A stretch of DNA of 64,000 bases from Branchiostoma floridae (Eukaryota; Chordata; Leptocardii; Amphioxiformes; Branchiostomatidae): positions 17,422,312-17,486,311 of the forward strand of contig NC_049984.1 in NCBI RefSeq assembly GCF_000003815.2, given 5' to 3'. The position numbers and the translations under genes were made by a program. The notes under the pieces were generated by a model. It was not told the origin of the DNA. It was given only the letters and a program-made list of their open reading frames with translations, and made no database searches. Below are positions 33,321-45,826 of this stretch, piece after piece (the stretch's first letter is position 1; every line of letters begins with the position of its first letter).

Positions 33321-33784
33321 GTTACCTACTGACAACTCTAAAGTGCAGTCATATGTTATTGCGCAGGTCTTCATCTTCGGTAATGATTCTAGCAGTACTA
33401 TGACGTCCGCCCGTCGTGAAGATTGCCAGTACAACAATCTCTACCGGCTACACAAGGATGAGAATTGCAGCACTCGCCACTTTTTGAAAGGTCGACGACC
33501 TCTTTTGGACACATACTAATGGTTGATTGATTTGTGACGTGACAAGAGTGCTAAGTCGGTCTGTGAGAAGCATTACTTGTCATCATTCAGTTTGGGCCAA
33601 TTCATCTCCAAACTCTGCAGTCCCATCCGAGCCAAACTGGATTCTTGTGCAAAATGTAGAAAATTTAAAGAGTGTGTCACTATCATACCATTCTTAGCCG
33701 TCGGAGCAGTGCTTTCCTTTTTTGTTATCCACTGTAGAGCTTAACCCTATCCTTCCATCGTATTTTACTTCTCTAAACGATGTC

Positions 33785-33850
33785 AGGCACCCATTTTTAC
33801 ACCTGAGCGGAGTTAGCTACAAGAAATCCGTGTTAAGTACTTTTCCATTG
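33785..33850 (-). mobile_element. SINE central-domain fragment
   Basis: ggcacccatttttacacctgagcgg and tgttaagtacttttcc match, in reverse, the central part of the 7220 SINE. Both ends are missing. Confidence 0.4.
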
Positions 33851-34184
33851 TTATGAAAGAAAAAGTCCTGAATGTAAAAAATAACTTGTTGTTTTTGTAA
33901 CCATCAACATGTATCATAATTATTTCATGACAATTGTGGCAATCATGTCGTGTATTGTGGTTATACATAATAGCCTGTATATGTACATGAGAGAAATGCT
34001 TATACGAAGATTCTTTTTCCATATGCAATACCTATTGTACCTAAGAAATGTACTCTTACTTATACGACACTAGTACTTCGAATTACTCCCTGTACAGTAG
34101 CTTAGATACTATGTTTTTGACAAATGTACTATTTGTTTTTTTACGAATAAAGCCTTGAAAAAAAAAATTTAAAAAAAAAACTTT

Positions 34185-34275
34185 TCCCAAGAGCACTCTT
34201 CCTGTAGCACGACAGGATTTGAACACAGGAATTCTGGCTTCTGTGCCAAATACCAGGCAGTTACAGCACACAGCA
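34185..34275 (-). mobile_element. tRNA-like SINE head fragment
   Basis: On the minus strand gttcaaatcctgtcg is a B-box-like motif and cttgggaaaag follows, like the junction in the 7220 SINE. An A-rich stretch lies at 34157-34180. It is truncated. Confidence 0.4.
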
Positions 34276-34714
34276 CTCTCATGTATCGTTGTAATCAAAA
34301 GCTTAAAAAGCCGTACAAAGACAAGATAAATTCTTCGTTAATCCACTTTGAAACTTAAGACTCGTCTCTATCAAGTCCTCTCCTTAAGTTCTAGCTTTAA
34401 TGAAGTGAATCCACTGACAAATGATGCGCCTTAGGAATGTGGACACCTTGTAATTGCAATTTGCTCGATGACGATTAACCGTTACCATTATGGGCGTCTA
34501 TCCCGGACTAGGTTCGCTCCACTTTGCTCCACGTCTCTGTCTTCCAAGTCGATCAATCCTTGCTTAAGACGTCTTAGACGACTCCAAGAGAAATTTAAGA
34601 TAATCCCACGAGTAGTAGTGTAAATCTGTTCATGTATGCCCGATACTGCAAGATTTTCTCAACTGACACTCGCGCCTAACTAAAGTTGTCAACCATGACG
34701 TCATTCGCCAAGAC

Positions 34715-35075
34715 AAAAAAAAATACTGCAGTTCAAGAGCAAGCTTGTAGGAGGGCCCAAACTACAAAACTTCACCTTTACGCCAAAAGCTATCTGTCAC
34801 CAAAATATCAAGACCATAGCATGCCCATGACAAAATATACAAAAGCCGGGAGTTCTGCTGCAGTACCAAGGTTACATACCAAGGACCCAGAATCGACTTT
34901 GACCTTCGTTTTTGCAAACCCCTATCCTTGTACGTACCAAATATCATAATAATTCAATACAGAGATTTTAGAGTTTTGCTGACCATGAATATCCGGAAAC
35001 ACAAATACACAGACACACGCACAGGCAGACAGACAGACAGACACCCAAAACAATGCCTCCATTTTTCGTGGAGGT
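34715..35075 (+). repeat. Dispersed repeat ending in gcctccatttttcgtggaggt
   Basis: Low-complexity interior ending in a cagacagacagacag run and the hairpin CCTCC-atttttcgt-GGAGG at 35054. A short related piece with cgaaaacacaaatacaaaga lies near 49725. The type is unknown, and the ending looks like an interspersed element terminus. Confidence 0.45.
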
Positions 35076-35193
35076 GATTACGTTATCGGAGAAGTCAGCA
35101 TCTCTTCGCAATGACCTATATATCCATCTGTCAACGCTAAGGAAGACAGACGTTCCCCAGTGCTCTGGAGATTTACATAAAAGCGTGCCTCTG

Positions 35194-35381
35194 GATAAAA
35201 GGCGAGACGGAGACTTGTCACGCTCTCTGCACCGGCTGCTGTCCTGTCATGCGAGACAATTCTCCCAGGGCTGCATGGGAAGGACTAGGCAGTTTGAAAA
35301 TTGAGGTGACGCCGCAAGCTTTAGACAGACCACCGTTCGTCTGTGGCACAGTGACTGGCATTGAACTGGACAGCGCGTGAG
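35194..35381 (+). promoter_or_regulatory. Candidate TATA box with a 5' UTR exon and donor
   Basis: GATAAAAGG at 35194 is TATA-like. About 30 bp downstream begins a CT-rich, GC-balanced stretch that ends in a strong donor GAG|GTAAGG at 35381/35382. No ATG-led coding frame crosses the donor convincingly. It could be a non-coding first exon of a gene to the right. Confidence 0.25.
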
Positions 35382-36219
35382 GTAAGGCAACAATTCATTC
35401 CTATCCCATGCCATCTAGGGGATACATAGCCACTTTTAATAATACAGAGAAATATTTCATATATGTATACTCTGTGTGCTTGTTAACGCACCCATGGTGG
35501 AAATAGTCTCAATCCTGAGGCCGTTTTAGAGTTGCACGCAATGACGGCGTTAAGGAGGTGGCAAGAAAACTAAACTTGTGCATTGCTTTATCTACCTTCC
35601 TTCCGTTCTCAGTGGTACCTATGGATCCGTATAATTACATTGATCTATACCAGTGACGGGTACTGTATTATGACTTCACAAGCTTTCAACCAAATTGGAA
35701 ATTCAATGCGCTTGCAACATGATCAACCAACGTCGCTTTCAACATGATCAAACAAAGTTGCTTTCAATGATACAAGATTGAATTGACAGTAACATCGTTA
35801 AAGTGTTGTTCACGGGGTAACAATATCCTCAAGGTACTGGCACGCCCAATGAGTATACACCATACGTTTTCAAATGCAACCGACTATATACACATTCGGC
35901 CAATCATTGGGCCATTTGTCATGTAGTGGATTTAGTTATGCTTTGTGCTATCTGTCACTATCTAATTAGGCACTAGCTGCTGGCAATCTGCGCTACATGC
36001 TTTGTGTTGAGCGACTAGAGAGTCTTGAATTTGTTTGTAGTTGCTAAGAGACTATAATTCCCTGCAGCTAACTATAAGAGATTGTTATCTGTATTGTAAA
36101 TTAAGTTCGCGCGCAACCAAGGCAACGAAAAACTACAGCTACTCAACAAAGAGTACACAGAAGAGCAGAGTGTTTGAATTGATGCCTCACTACAGTGTAA
36201 ATAGCCTTTAAGCTTTAAG

Positions 36220-36470
36220 ATGAATAGCCTCTTCAATACGTATCTCGAATTCATTTAAGACGAAGTGCAGGGACTGAGGATTGATTATGAACACCATGGA
36301 TATCTTTCCAGCCGATCTTGTCCTGTCCTGATGCCACTGCTCTGGTACTAGCAAAATGTTCCATTGAAGGTTACAACCCGCCTCGGGGTCTCGTGACAAA
36401 GCCTATAGAGTATAGACACGTGCACGTGATTTTAATGAGATCCTAGAAGAGATGAGAATAGGCAATAGAA
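36220..36470 (+). pseudogene. Broken upstream copy of the 92-codon frame
   Basis: Aligns with 36536-36814 at high identity. It has an in-frame TAA 12 codons after the ATG, a 15-bp deletion relative to the other copy, and a 5-bp tandem insertion (gtcct) that shifts the frame. The duplicated unit is about 316 bp. Confidence 0.7.
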
Positions 36471-36535
36471 GACCAGCATGTTATCTTAATTAGTGCGAGT
36501 TTCAATTTATACATCCTGCAGTCTAATATGTTAAA

Positions 36536-36814
36536 ATGAGTAGCCTCTTCAATACGTATTTCCAACTTACTGACGACGAAGTGCAGTCACCGAGGGTCTT
36601 TCATGTATTTGTCGATTATGAAAACCATAGATATCTTTCCAGCCGATCTTGTCCTGATGCCATTGCTCCGGTACTTGCAAAATGTTCCATTGAAGGTTAC
36701 AACCAGCCTCAGGGTCTCATGACAAAGCCTATAGAGTATAGACACGAGCACGTGATTTTAATGAGATCCTTGAGGAGAAGGGGCCATAGAAGGCCAGCAT
36801 GTGATCTTAATTAG
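36536..36814 (+). CDS. Intact 92-codon frame of a tandem duplicated unit, function unknown
   Basis: The frame starts MSSLFNTYFQLTDDEVQSP, continues with VFVDYENHRYLSS and EGYNQPQGLMTKPIEYRHEH, and ends in an arginine-rich RSLRRRGHRRPACDLN. I do not recognise the family. It has no signal peptide or membrane segment. The sister copy at 36220 is broken by a stop and indels while this one stays open. That is compatible either with selection or with chance after a recent duplication. No TATA box or polyadenylation signal is obvious. It could equally be a fragment of a mobile element. Confidence 0.35.
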   Translation: MSSLFNTYFQLTDDEVQSPRVFHVFVDYENHRYLSSRSCPDAIAPVLAKCSIEGYNQPQGLMTKPIEYRHEHVILMRSLRRRGHRRPACDLN

Positions 36815-37560
36815 TGCGGGTTTGAAAGGATACATTCTGGAGTCTGTATGTTGTTAACGTTGCGGGTAGCACTGGATCTAGTCCATTGCCAGTCCAATAG
36901 ATGTAAATCTAGAATACGCATATAGAACTTCCCGGACCCACTCCTTCTAATCATATAAACACAGCGTCAGCTAAAGTGTATATTACATTTGTTACTTGTT
37001 ATCAATAAATCGAAATTCGATCTCCATCAAGTTGTCATCATGGTACACAACATTTCCGAAGAACGAAAATATATGACAGGCTTCTCATGAAAACGTTTTA
37101 ACCAAATGCATTCGGGTGAAGATGCTTTGTCTTGATTTGCCTTCCTCCGATGTAATCTTCAACCCGTGCATCGCAGAAAGATCCGCCAATCTTTTGATAG
37201 GGTTCCAGTTGGGTACATTGCGTATGAATCAATGTCCGTTGATGCCACATGAGAGAGGCGTTGGAGGATGGAAGTCTGTATTACTGGTACATGTGAACAG
37301 ATGAAGACATATCATCGTCCCAGGGTTGGATGAATACTTATTCCAATAAGTTTCACATTCCATCAAAATATCAGAGCAATAAATCGCACACCCAATCGCA
37401 AATTGGGTGCACTTCACTGTGTTTCACAGACAGGGCCATCGTAACTATTTATGGGTGGAAGATGGATCATAGCTCTCGGCTTGTGTTTGAAAGCGTTCAA
37501 AACGCCTCACCATTCTTATCTGAGAGAAAATTCTCCCTTTAATCTCCGATGAATAACAGT

Positions 37561-38745
37561 AAGTTTTATGGATAGTACAGTTCTTTTACGCACAACCAAT
37601 AAAAGATAGGAGGTAGTTGGCAAGTAAATCATTTTGGTTGTGCAACAAAGTATAGCATTGATCATTGATTCACCGACCTGACAAAACTTTCCACAGAGAT
37701 CTACTGTCGTAGTTTGTGGGTGTAGTAAGTCTGAAAGTGATGAGATCATCGACATGGGGTTGGAGTGACAAGTACTATCACTGCAATCTATACTTCCTGG
37801 TAGCTTTATGTAGACCTGCGTCTTTTGAATCGCGAGAAAACCAACACTTAAGGCTCTGATAAGTCAGATAAAGTTTATGGAGAATACAGGTTTGTTCGCA
37901 CAACCAATAAATGATAGGCAGTTGGTACGTAAATCATTTTGGTAGTGCAACAAAGAACAACATTGTTCATTGGTTTACCGACCTGACAAAAATTTTCACA
38001 GAGATCTACTGTCTTAGTTTGTGGGTGTAGTAAGTCTGAAAGTGATGAGATCATCGACTTGGGGTTGGAGTGACAAGTACTATCACTGCAATCTATACTT
38101 CCTGGTAGCTTTATGTAGACCCGCGTCTTTTGAATCGCGAGAAAACTCACATTTAAGGCTCTGATACGTCAGATAAAGTTTTATGGAGAATACATGTTTG
38201 TTCGCACAACCAATAAATGATAGGAAGGCAGTTGGTACGTAAATCATTTTGGTAGCGCAACAAAGAACAACATTGTTCATTGGTTTACCGTCCTGACGAA
38301 ACTTTTCTCCTAGGTTTACTGTCGTAGTTTGTGGTTATAGTAAGTCTGAAAGTAATGAGTTCATTGACTTGGAGTTGGTATCACAATTACTATCACTGCA
38401 ATCTATACTTCCTGATAGCATTATGTCTGGGTCTTTGAAACGCGAGGAAACTTACATTTAAATCTCTGATAAATCAGATAAAGTTTTATGGATAACATTT
38501 TTTCTTCAAACAACCAATAAAAGATAGGAGGGCAGTTGGTACGTAAATCATTTTGGTTGTGCAACTAAGAACAACATTGTTCATTGGTTTACCGTCCTGA
38601 CAAAACTTTTCTCCTAGGTTTGCTGTCGTAGTTTGTGGGTATAGTAAGTTTGAAAGTGATGAGTTCATCGACTTGGAGTTGGTGTGACAAGTACTATCAC
38701 TGCAATCTATACTTCCTGATGTCTGCGTCTCTGAATCGCGAGAAT
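37561..38745 (+). repeat. Four-copy tandem repeat, about 305-310 bp per unit
   Basis: Units start with aagttttatgga at 37561, 37871, 38176 and 38481. Each has ccaataaaagatagga, cgtaaatcattttggt, a tgtgggtgtagtaagtctgaaagtgatgag-like stretch, atctatacttcctg and tcttttgaatcgcgag. The last unit is truncated. An inverted single copy lies at 43870-44045. Confidence 0.9.
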
Positions 38746-39342
38746 TCTCATATGCCTGGATTACCTTTGATAGATACGTGACGCCATAGGACGGTTCGCT
38801 CGAGGCGATACGAACACCTTGGCAGTTGTTACGAAAGCCCGTAATCCTGATGCTCCGAGATATGTCGTTACGGGCCTTCGTATCTTGTAGATTTATGTAA
38901 ATTGTAATGTCTTGTGATCTGATTGTCGAAGTAATCAACCCGTCATAAAGGCCGAAACAGTAGTTTGCCGTGCCATAATAGGTAACGATTTTTGCTGTTG
39001 TTGCCTTTGTGCCATGCCCTCAGACTGGTCTAATTCCTGGACTCAGATGTTCATCGTGCTCTACAAGGGGAAATTATCAATTCATCACTGTGGTAATACG
39101 TGTCGGTAATGGCATCTAATGGACATGATCGATATAACACCCCACATAAGTGCCAGTTAGCATTCGTTGTATGTCGTCGCAAGATTTTCATGTCGTTGGA
39201 TTTTCAAACAGGGTTTGCCAGAAACAACAACTGATTCGTATGTAAGACTGCCTTCGCGGTAACAAGACATTTGGGTTTCGAAAAAGGTCAAGTTAAAAGT
39301 AAACATTCAATTTTAAGGCCGTAGGGCAGTTGGTCGTTATCC

Positions 39343-39545
39343 ATGGACATTCTGTATCTGTATCTGTATCTGTATCTGTATAGTCAGTATAACCGCCCTT
39401 TGGCGTAACACACCAGCTTCGCAGGCACACGGCGCGGAAGCAGCTGGTTATATTACACTGAACGACCCGTCACACCTAACTTTTGCACATCTATCTGCAG
39501 GCGTTCTTTAAAACTATCCAGAGAAGATGCCCGTACATTGTGTCT
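39343..39545 (+). repeat. Dispersed repeat family copy (GGCGTAACAC family) with a (tatctg)n head
   Basis: A run of tatctg repeats leads into gtcagtataaccgccctttg, gcgtaacacaccagcttcg, gtcacacctaacttttgcac, catctatctgcaggcg and tttaaaactatccagag. It is the fullest copy of the family together with 46410. Confidence 0.75.
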
Positions 39546-39689
39546 AGTTCAGTTCAGTTCATCCTCTTGGAGGTGACACCTGTGTCTCCACTCGTTTCTG
39601 TCCAGCATTACTGATCGGAGTTAAGTGTCTAAGGCAAGGTATTGGGAGGCAAAGCTAAACCATACTCCCACCACCTTTCACTTCCCCTA

Positions 39690-39870
39690 CCGCAGCCTGT
39701 CAGGTACCCAATTTTACAACTGGGCTGAGTTAGGAAAGTCGTGTAAAGTGCTTTTTCCAATGGCATGTCAGGATCTAAACCCAGAGCCTCTGGGTACTGG
39801 GACAAGTATCCTGCAGTTACATCACACGGCCCCACTCGTACGATACATGCACGACAAGAATATCCCCAAT
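39690..39870 (-). mobile_element. tRNA-derived SINE, reverse orientation
   Basis: On the minus strand a tRNA-like head (degraded B box ggtttagatcc) is followed by aaaaagcactttacacgact and gggtacctgaca. This is the same central domain as the 7220 element. Confidence 0.6.
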
Positions 39871-40325
39871 CTGTGATCGTGAGACGATCGTGTGGTGAAT
39901 GTGACTGCGGCCTGACTCTTCAACCATACATGCCTGCCATGCCAGTGTACAATGTTCTAACTCTTCACTGAATACGTGCAGGGGTATTATGATACACGGA
40001 GAGTCTGCGTGTCTTCGCGTCCCCTTACCCAGGTCCGTTGTCAAAGTCTTGGTGCATTCAGAACCATGATGTATTGAGTCGTTGATATGCTTTAATTTCC
40101 ATCTCGTTTCCAACTTCCCGGTGGTGGTTGTGCTGTCACAGTTATTGCGTAGATCAGGTCACCTTTCATACAAAGCTCTGTATTTCAAACGGAAGCCAAT
40201 TTGTCACGCAATCTCTCATTGTCAACTACAGGACTGACAGCTGGTTTAAATCCCCCTGGACGTTGCATAACGTACACGCAATACGGCTTTAGGTATTAGT
40301 ATCAATGCCACGCTGCGTGGTACGG

Positions 40326-40542
40326 GATACTGTAAAAGCAGAAATTTTGCGCGGTGGATTAATGTTCGCGGTTCTCGCGGCGGCCGCTTCACCGCGAATT
40401 TAAAACCACCGCGAACATTTTTCCATAACAGTAAGATACTACAGTGGATGGTGCTACCGCGAAATTAAAACCACCGCGAAAAGTCCATTTTCCCGCTACC
40501 TCGAAATTAAATCCCCGCGAACTTAAATGCATTTACAGTATC
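40326..40542. mobile_element. MITE, second copy of the tactgtaaa/CCGCGAA family
   Basis: Ends gatactgtaaa and tttacagtatc are inverted. The CACCGCGAA-rich interior is colinear with 14571-14786 but diverged. Confidence 0.75.
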
Positions 40543-40648
40543 TCGCAATGTGGCATGACATACAGGTGCGGGGTTTCCCGCTGTGCAGTGCGGATTTCCC
40601 GCGGTGCAATATGGGAAGTTCTGCGTTGCGGCAACAATCCAACTCTGT

Positions 40649-40760
40649 AAGAGTAAACACTAAAGCTCTGTAAGAGCAAACAATCCAACTCTGTAAGAGT
40701 AAACAATCCAACCCTGTAAGAGTAAACACTAAAGCTCTGTAAGAGTAAACACTCTGCAAC
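40649..40760 (+). repeat. Short tandem repeat of CTCTGTAAGAG (about 22-bp unit, 5 copies)
   Basis: ctctgtaagagtaaacaatcca-like units recur. Each CTCTgtaAGAG is a small palindrome. No function is evident. Confidence 0.8.
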
Positions 40761-41589
40761 AGCATGATTGATGATGATGGTGATGAATTATCATAAAATA
40801 AAATAAAATAATCGGTAAATCGTTGATTAATACAATTTCATACCAATCTAACCTGTTTGAGGCATCAAACTTAGAATATTTACATACGAATCAAAAAAAG
40901 ATCTATTGTAATAACGAAGTTGAAGTAGCAACGTTATTTTTTATTCAATTTATCAAAACTCCGAGGAACTTGACAAGAATGAGAAGCACTGTATTCTCTG
41001 ATTGATACACGGGAGGCATTCGGATGCATAAAAGAGTTGAAACGGATACTTATTCATAAGATTTCATTATGATAAAACGGATACATACATAAGATGGATG
41101 GAAAGAAAGCAAGATCTCTATTTCAAAGCCCATTCAACTGCATCTCAAAGTCCCCAGGCTTCCCGTAGCTTTCCTTTGTCCAGTAAATATCGGTATAATA
41201 TTTCATTATTGTTGCTGTTAGGGCAATAGTGGATCAGTAGAATAAAAAGCTTTGATGAAAAATGTCAAGGGCCGTTTCTCTCTGCAGAATACACACCTTT
41301 GAATATTGATACGAAAGGTCTCGTGTAGCCTCAGGTAGGAGAATACTGTCCGTTCAATACACCATCTCGTTTGTTTTATCCGTTTGAAAGAAGTCATTCA
41401 AAGATGGCTATAGTGTTACATTAATGATGAGTTTTTTTCTTAGAATGTTGCTTGCTCGGGTTTTCGGTCTTCTATTTCTTTACCTTTAGAAAGTAGTGAG
41501 GGCTATAATATTACACAAATGATAACGTTTTCCTTTGAAATAAACAATGTTTGTTTGACGTGGCTTGGTCGGCTGGTCGGTCTACCGCT

Positions 41590-42060
41590 TCTTTGCCGTA
41601 GAAGCCGTCTGTACATGATTAGGTGTTTGAAGAAACACGGTCTGAGCTCTAGCGACTTAGTACTTGTGTACATAGGGTTTGTCCGCCCCACCCTGGAATA
41701 CGCCTGCCAGGTTTGGCACCCTGGGCTTACAGTAGATGTAGTCACGTATGATAGAGCGTGTCCAGGCTAGAGCCTGTAAGATTATTCTTGGTCGCTCCTA
41801 CAGTTCCTACAGTTCAGCGCTACAAATGTGTGATCTAGAACCTCTGCATATAAGACGAAAAGCTCACTGCCTGAAGTTGGCTAGATCCCTTGTGAATTCT
41901 GAGGTTTTCAACTGGCTACTTAACTTTTGCACATCTATCCACAAAATAGTCTTTAAATCTATCCAGCGAAGGTGCCTCTACTGTGCTTGGTGATAACAAA
42001 TTCCACTCTACGATAGTTCTGGGAAAATACGAATTTTGTAATACTTAATCTCAATAACAG
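41590..42060 (+). pseudogene. LINE reverse transcriptase C-terminal fragment
   Basis: The plus-strand frame SRLYMIRCLKKHGLSSSDLV, then FVRPTLEYACQVWHPGL, is the thumb region after the catalytic domain of CR1-type LINEs. After a frameshift near 41745 it continues as MIERVQARACKIILGRSY and PLHIRRKAHCLKLARSLV. It is truncated at both ends. The tail (41930-42060) merges into the words of the GGCGTAACAC repeat family (tttgcacatctatcc, ttctgggaaaatacgaattt). That suggests this family is the 3' part of this LINE. Confidence 0.7.
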
Positions 42061-42069
42061 CTTCAGCAC

Positions 42070-43865
42070 CGAGAACACGTGGACCTCACACGTGCCAACT
42101 CCAATCCAACAATTACTTTATTCTCTGTAATCGATATCGACCATGACCGCTGCGGCAAATGTTGACCATATGGCGTTACATAGCCGGCCACTTTCAATTT
42201 GGCACATGGTATAAAAGGATATGTTCAGCGGGAGACTGACCAATGGCTTGAACTGATTGTTGTAGAAGCCAATTAGTCATGGACTACTGTTCCTTTTTTG
42301 GCCTATCCAGTTTGATATTCCCACAGGGGCTTTTCCCACAATTGCAACAAGGAGTGATGTTTTGAACATCCTGCGAATACTTGATATGGACCCTAAAAGC
42401 TTCTGTCACGTATAGCCCACCAGAACCTCCTGAACCTCTCCAGGCCATGGTTCGGAGTTCTTCATAAGCAAGGTCATCTGAACTTGGGAGTTGGCCGGCG
42501 AGGTTTTCTACTGGTATTTAAAAGTCGTCTGCGCCAGCTGACTATCAATTTTGATAATCTAATAACTTGGGAAGTCATATTTTCCTTGGTAGTGACCAGA
42601 GGTGCAAACTGGAACTAGAATAAGATTTATATAGTAATATTTATAAGTATTATACTCAAGGCTGCTCTCAACCCATCGCCGACCTTAGCTTTGAAGTCCA
42701 TTGCCGGGAGAAACGTCATGGGAAGGTCCTGAATAAATGAAAGGGTCTAAACGTCAGCCTCTAGTCCACCTTTTTCCAGGTTCATATTTGCATGACAAGG
42801 CATGATGTATCTGCCTCGCTCAGAGCAGACCGCCATAGCTTCCAGGGGTCATTCTGGTGACTGACACTGACCGGAAGGTCTGAGTTCAAAGCGCTTTCCT
42901 GACTTTGTAACCAAGAGGAAGTCGTGACTCTTTCTGCCATGTTCCACAACTGATAAGCGACTAGAATATATATCGTCAATACAGCCAGATTTCTTGGCTC
43001 TGTTTGCTTTGAAATTTACCTCCATCACATCAGTTTCTATAGAATCTTTCATCGAAGCTAGCATGGCGTCTGCATTAGTGAAAAGCGCCAACTGCCATCT
43101 TAACATCGTGGCCATTGCATGTTTGGAGCATGAGATTCGAAAACCTGAGGCCCTGCTGCAGTACCATACAAAGCCGCCAGGGTACCCATCATAGAAAGGT
43201 GACCTTTAGTTTGCTGACGCATAACAACATACCTATATCCTACAGATCCAAAATTTGGGTAAGTCTAATTTTCGTGTTCGAAATTGCAGTTCAACTTTTC
43301 CAGAATCCTGCAGATCCATCCACAGCTTCTAGAGTTATGTTGCCCATTTTCACAAATGTTATCAACGACACATTAATTCCTTCTTTGTGAAGTAACTCGT
43401 AATTACAGAATGAAGAGTATAAGTGATTATCCTGATAAGCCAGACGCAAACCGTCTTTAACTAATTTATTGAAACTCCGTTTTAGACTGATCAAGTCTGG
43501 AGAACGTATTTCCTAATATCATCCCCGATGAATTATCTACCATCGTACACGACAGACATGTGACATCGTAGGCGGTCCCTATCGGAGAAATTATTTAGAC
43601 AACATGCTGTCTGTGAAGAGTCATTGTCATTCCTTTGACGTCAATGCATGTTTATTGTATTCGCTGATACTGAAAAAGAGCCAGAAAAGTTAAGGAAGAT
43701 ATGAGAGACGGTAGCCTGGAATTCCTTCAATTTGGGATCGCACCTCTGATGGCTTTGGCAAGAAAGACAATCTCATCCAAACGGGTGTTCTCACTTCGGC
43801 ACGGAAACGACCAAAGTAGTTAACCTTGGATGGCCGGAGCTCATATCAACACGGAAAAAAAGCTC
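42070..43865. other. Unassigned intergenic DNA
   Basis: A TATAAAAGG word at 42211 is the only promoter-like element noticed. No exon with supporting splice sites, no domain and no repeat array were seen. Confidence 0.35.
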
Positions 43866-43869
43866 ACAA

Positions 43870-44045
43870 CTAAAATGATTTACGTACTGGGTCATCTACC
43901 TTCCTATATCTTATTGATTAAGTGAAGAAAAAGATTGTTATTCATAAACCTTTATCTGATTTGTTAGAGATTTAAATGTGAGTTTTCTCGCGGTTCAAAG
44001 ACGCAGACATAATGCTATCGGGAAATATAGATTGTAGTCATAATA
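43870..44045 (-). repeat. Inverted single copy of the 305-bp tandem unit
   Basis: gatttacgtac, gatttaaatgtgagttttctcg, cggttcaaagacgcagac and gggaaatatagatt are reverse matches of the unit arrayed at 37561-38745. The repeat is therefore dispersed as well as tandem. Confidence 0.75.
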
Positions 44046-44153
44046 CTTTTCACCTCAATATTACATTTTCAAGAAGTGAACGGAGGTATGAGATCTTCGA
44101 ACTCTATTTTGTAAAGGCTAGCTTTTATCTATTTTCAACCGCTGCCCCTGGCC

Positions 44154-44262
44154 TATATAAAACCTGTCTGTTCAAATCGAACTCAAGGAGTGTTCAATAT
44201 CCTCCAACCTACCTGCTTCCGTTTGCCACCTCTTTGCTGTCAAAAGCAATTACTCGGGCTAG
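44154..44262 (+). promoter_or_regulatory. Candidate TATA box with a first exon and donor
   Basis: TATATAAAA at 44154-44162 is a strong TATA word. CTAG|GTAAAA at 44262/44263 could be a donor about 75 bp after the expected start site. No downstream exon was found, so this is a weak candidate. Confidence 0.22.
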
Positions 44263-45639
44263 GTAAAATCCACGGTGACTAATGCCACGGTGGTTGTAGC
44301 GATCGCTTTCTGTCAAGGATCCTTCCAGAGCGATAGGAAATCCTATTAAAGACAAAGGCCCTTCAGATGTGGTGGATTCGAATAAAATTGGTTAGCTGCA
44401 AGATAGATGCAATATATCCTGATTGCAACCTACGCAAGTGTCGGAATTCAGATGAAAAACAGTCTTTCTTATTTCCTTTCATTTCCGCCAAGGTAATACT
44501 TCTTTTGCAAGAAGTAGGCGTGAGCAGCTGTGCATATTCTCCGTTCCGGAATTCTGACTTCAATAAATTACACACCGTTTTGCGAATGAAAAGCGTTTGA
44601 GAAGAGCATAGAGACCTCTTTCGAGTAAGATAAAAGGCCGCAGTCTCTCTCAGAAAGAAGCAAGGCGGAAACAATCGATATGATTCACTTGGAGTTATAA
44701 GAAGGAGAGCTCCAATCTTTGATACACGACTTGTAACTTAACCTAACGTTTCAAGGGAACGCTATAATTTAGACTAGGCAGCTTGCCAGGTCGGTAACTA
44801 ACCCCCATTACTTCAACTTTGAAGATACTCTCTTCCATTAACTTTTCAAGTCACGAGGGCATCGCCTGGCCGACCTCTGGAATGAATTACACTGCCCTTG
44901 TAAGGCTCCTTACCTCTTAGTCAACTTAAATGAAGTACGCAGACTGCAAAGTAAGCTTATACTGCAAAGTTTAGGACCAAACTCTCAACTGGGTAGGGAA
45001 TCTTATTTTACAGAGCGGAATTTTAGACAATGCAGCCCTAAGAAATCACATTTAAAATGGATTTTCCAACCTATAAATTACAAGCGAGACTGTCACTATA
45101 CCAGTGAATTCTTTGGTAGGTTTTAGATCACAGTGGGTCGATATGTGATATTCAGAAGAGGACCATCTTGGTACTTGGCGTTGGATGCAGACAGGCGAGC
45201 GTCATTCCTGAATTTGCGATTCCAAGGTGGTATTTTTCTCTAAAGGTCACGTCCGGTGCCGGGAAATTGCAACGCGAAAGAGATAAGGAAGAAATCACTC
45301 TCAACCGCGCCTTTTGAAGACACTCTGTAGATGATAATCTTGTCAAAGCGTGGCAAGAATTTACGTCTCCTAATTGGCTGAAGACGTGACTCTTTGTAAC
45401 AGACAAGACAGACTCGATGTATAGTATCTACAGGTTCATTGTTACCCTCTACCAGGCTCCACAGGTCGCTGGAAAAATAGTAAAAATTGGCCAAATAAGA
45501 CAGAAAACACGGCAGAGGAGCACGATTTGCGCCCTGAGTCCGCCAAACACTCTTAAACCAATTAACTCCTACAAGACTTTTATTCCTAACTTCGTCAAAG
45601 TCCCCTCATTCGGACAGTCTGGTAGAGACTAGTTCATTG

Positions 45640-45826
45640 TACTGGGGAACTCTTCCCTAGTACTTTTCGACACACACAATGAACAGTGAACCACAGCTTA
45701 TTGTCCCATCCTAAGGACTGCAAAACCTTTCCCTGTAGTGTACATGTCAAGTGAGCGACACAACTGGGATTTGAACCACCCGAACTATTGGTCCAGAGGT
45801 CGCTAACCACTGGACTATGCATGCTA
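45640..45826 (-). mobile_element. tRNA-derived SINE head, reverse orientation
   Basis: On the minus strand agcatgcatagtccagtgg is followed by an A-box-like gtggttagcgac and a B box GGTTCAAATCCCAG (45764-45777 on the plus strand). The body continues to about 45640. It differs in sequence from the 7220 SINE. Confidence 0.6.

Noticed and set aside
45754-45826. Possible tRNA gene on the minus strand
   Set aside because: A/B boxes are good, but the sequence continues into a SINE body and the arms are mismatched.
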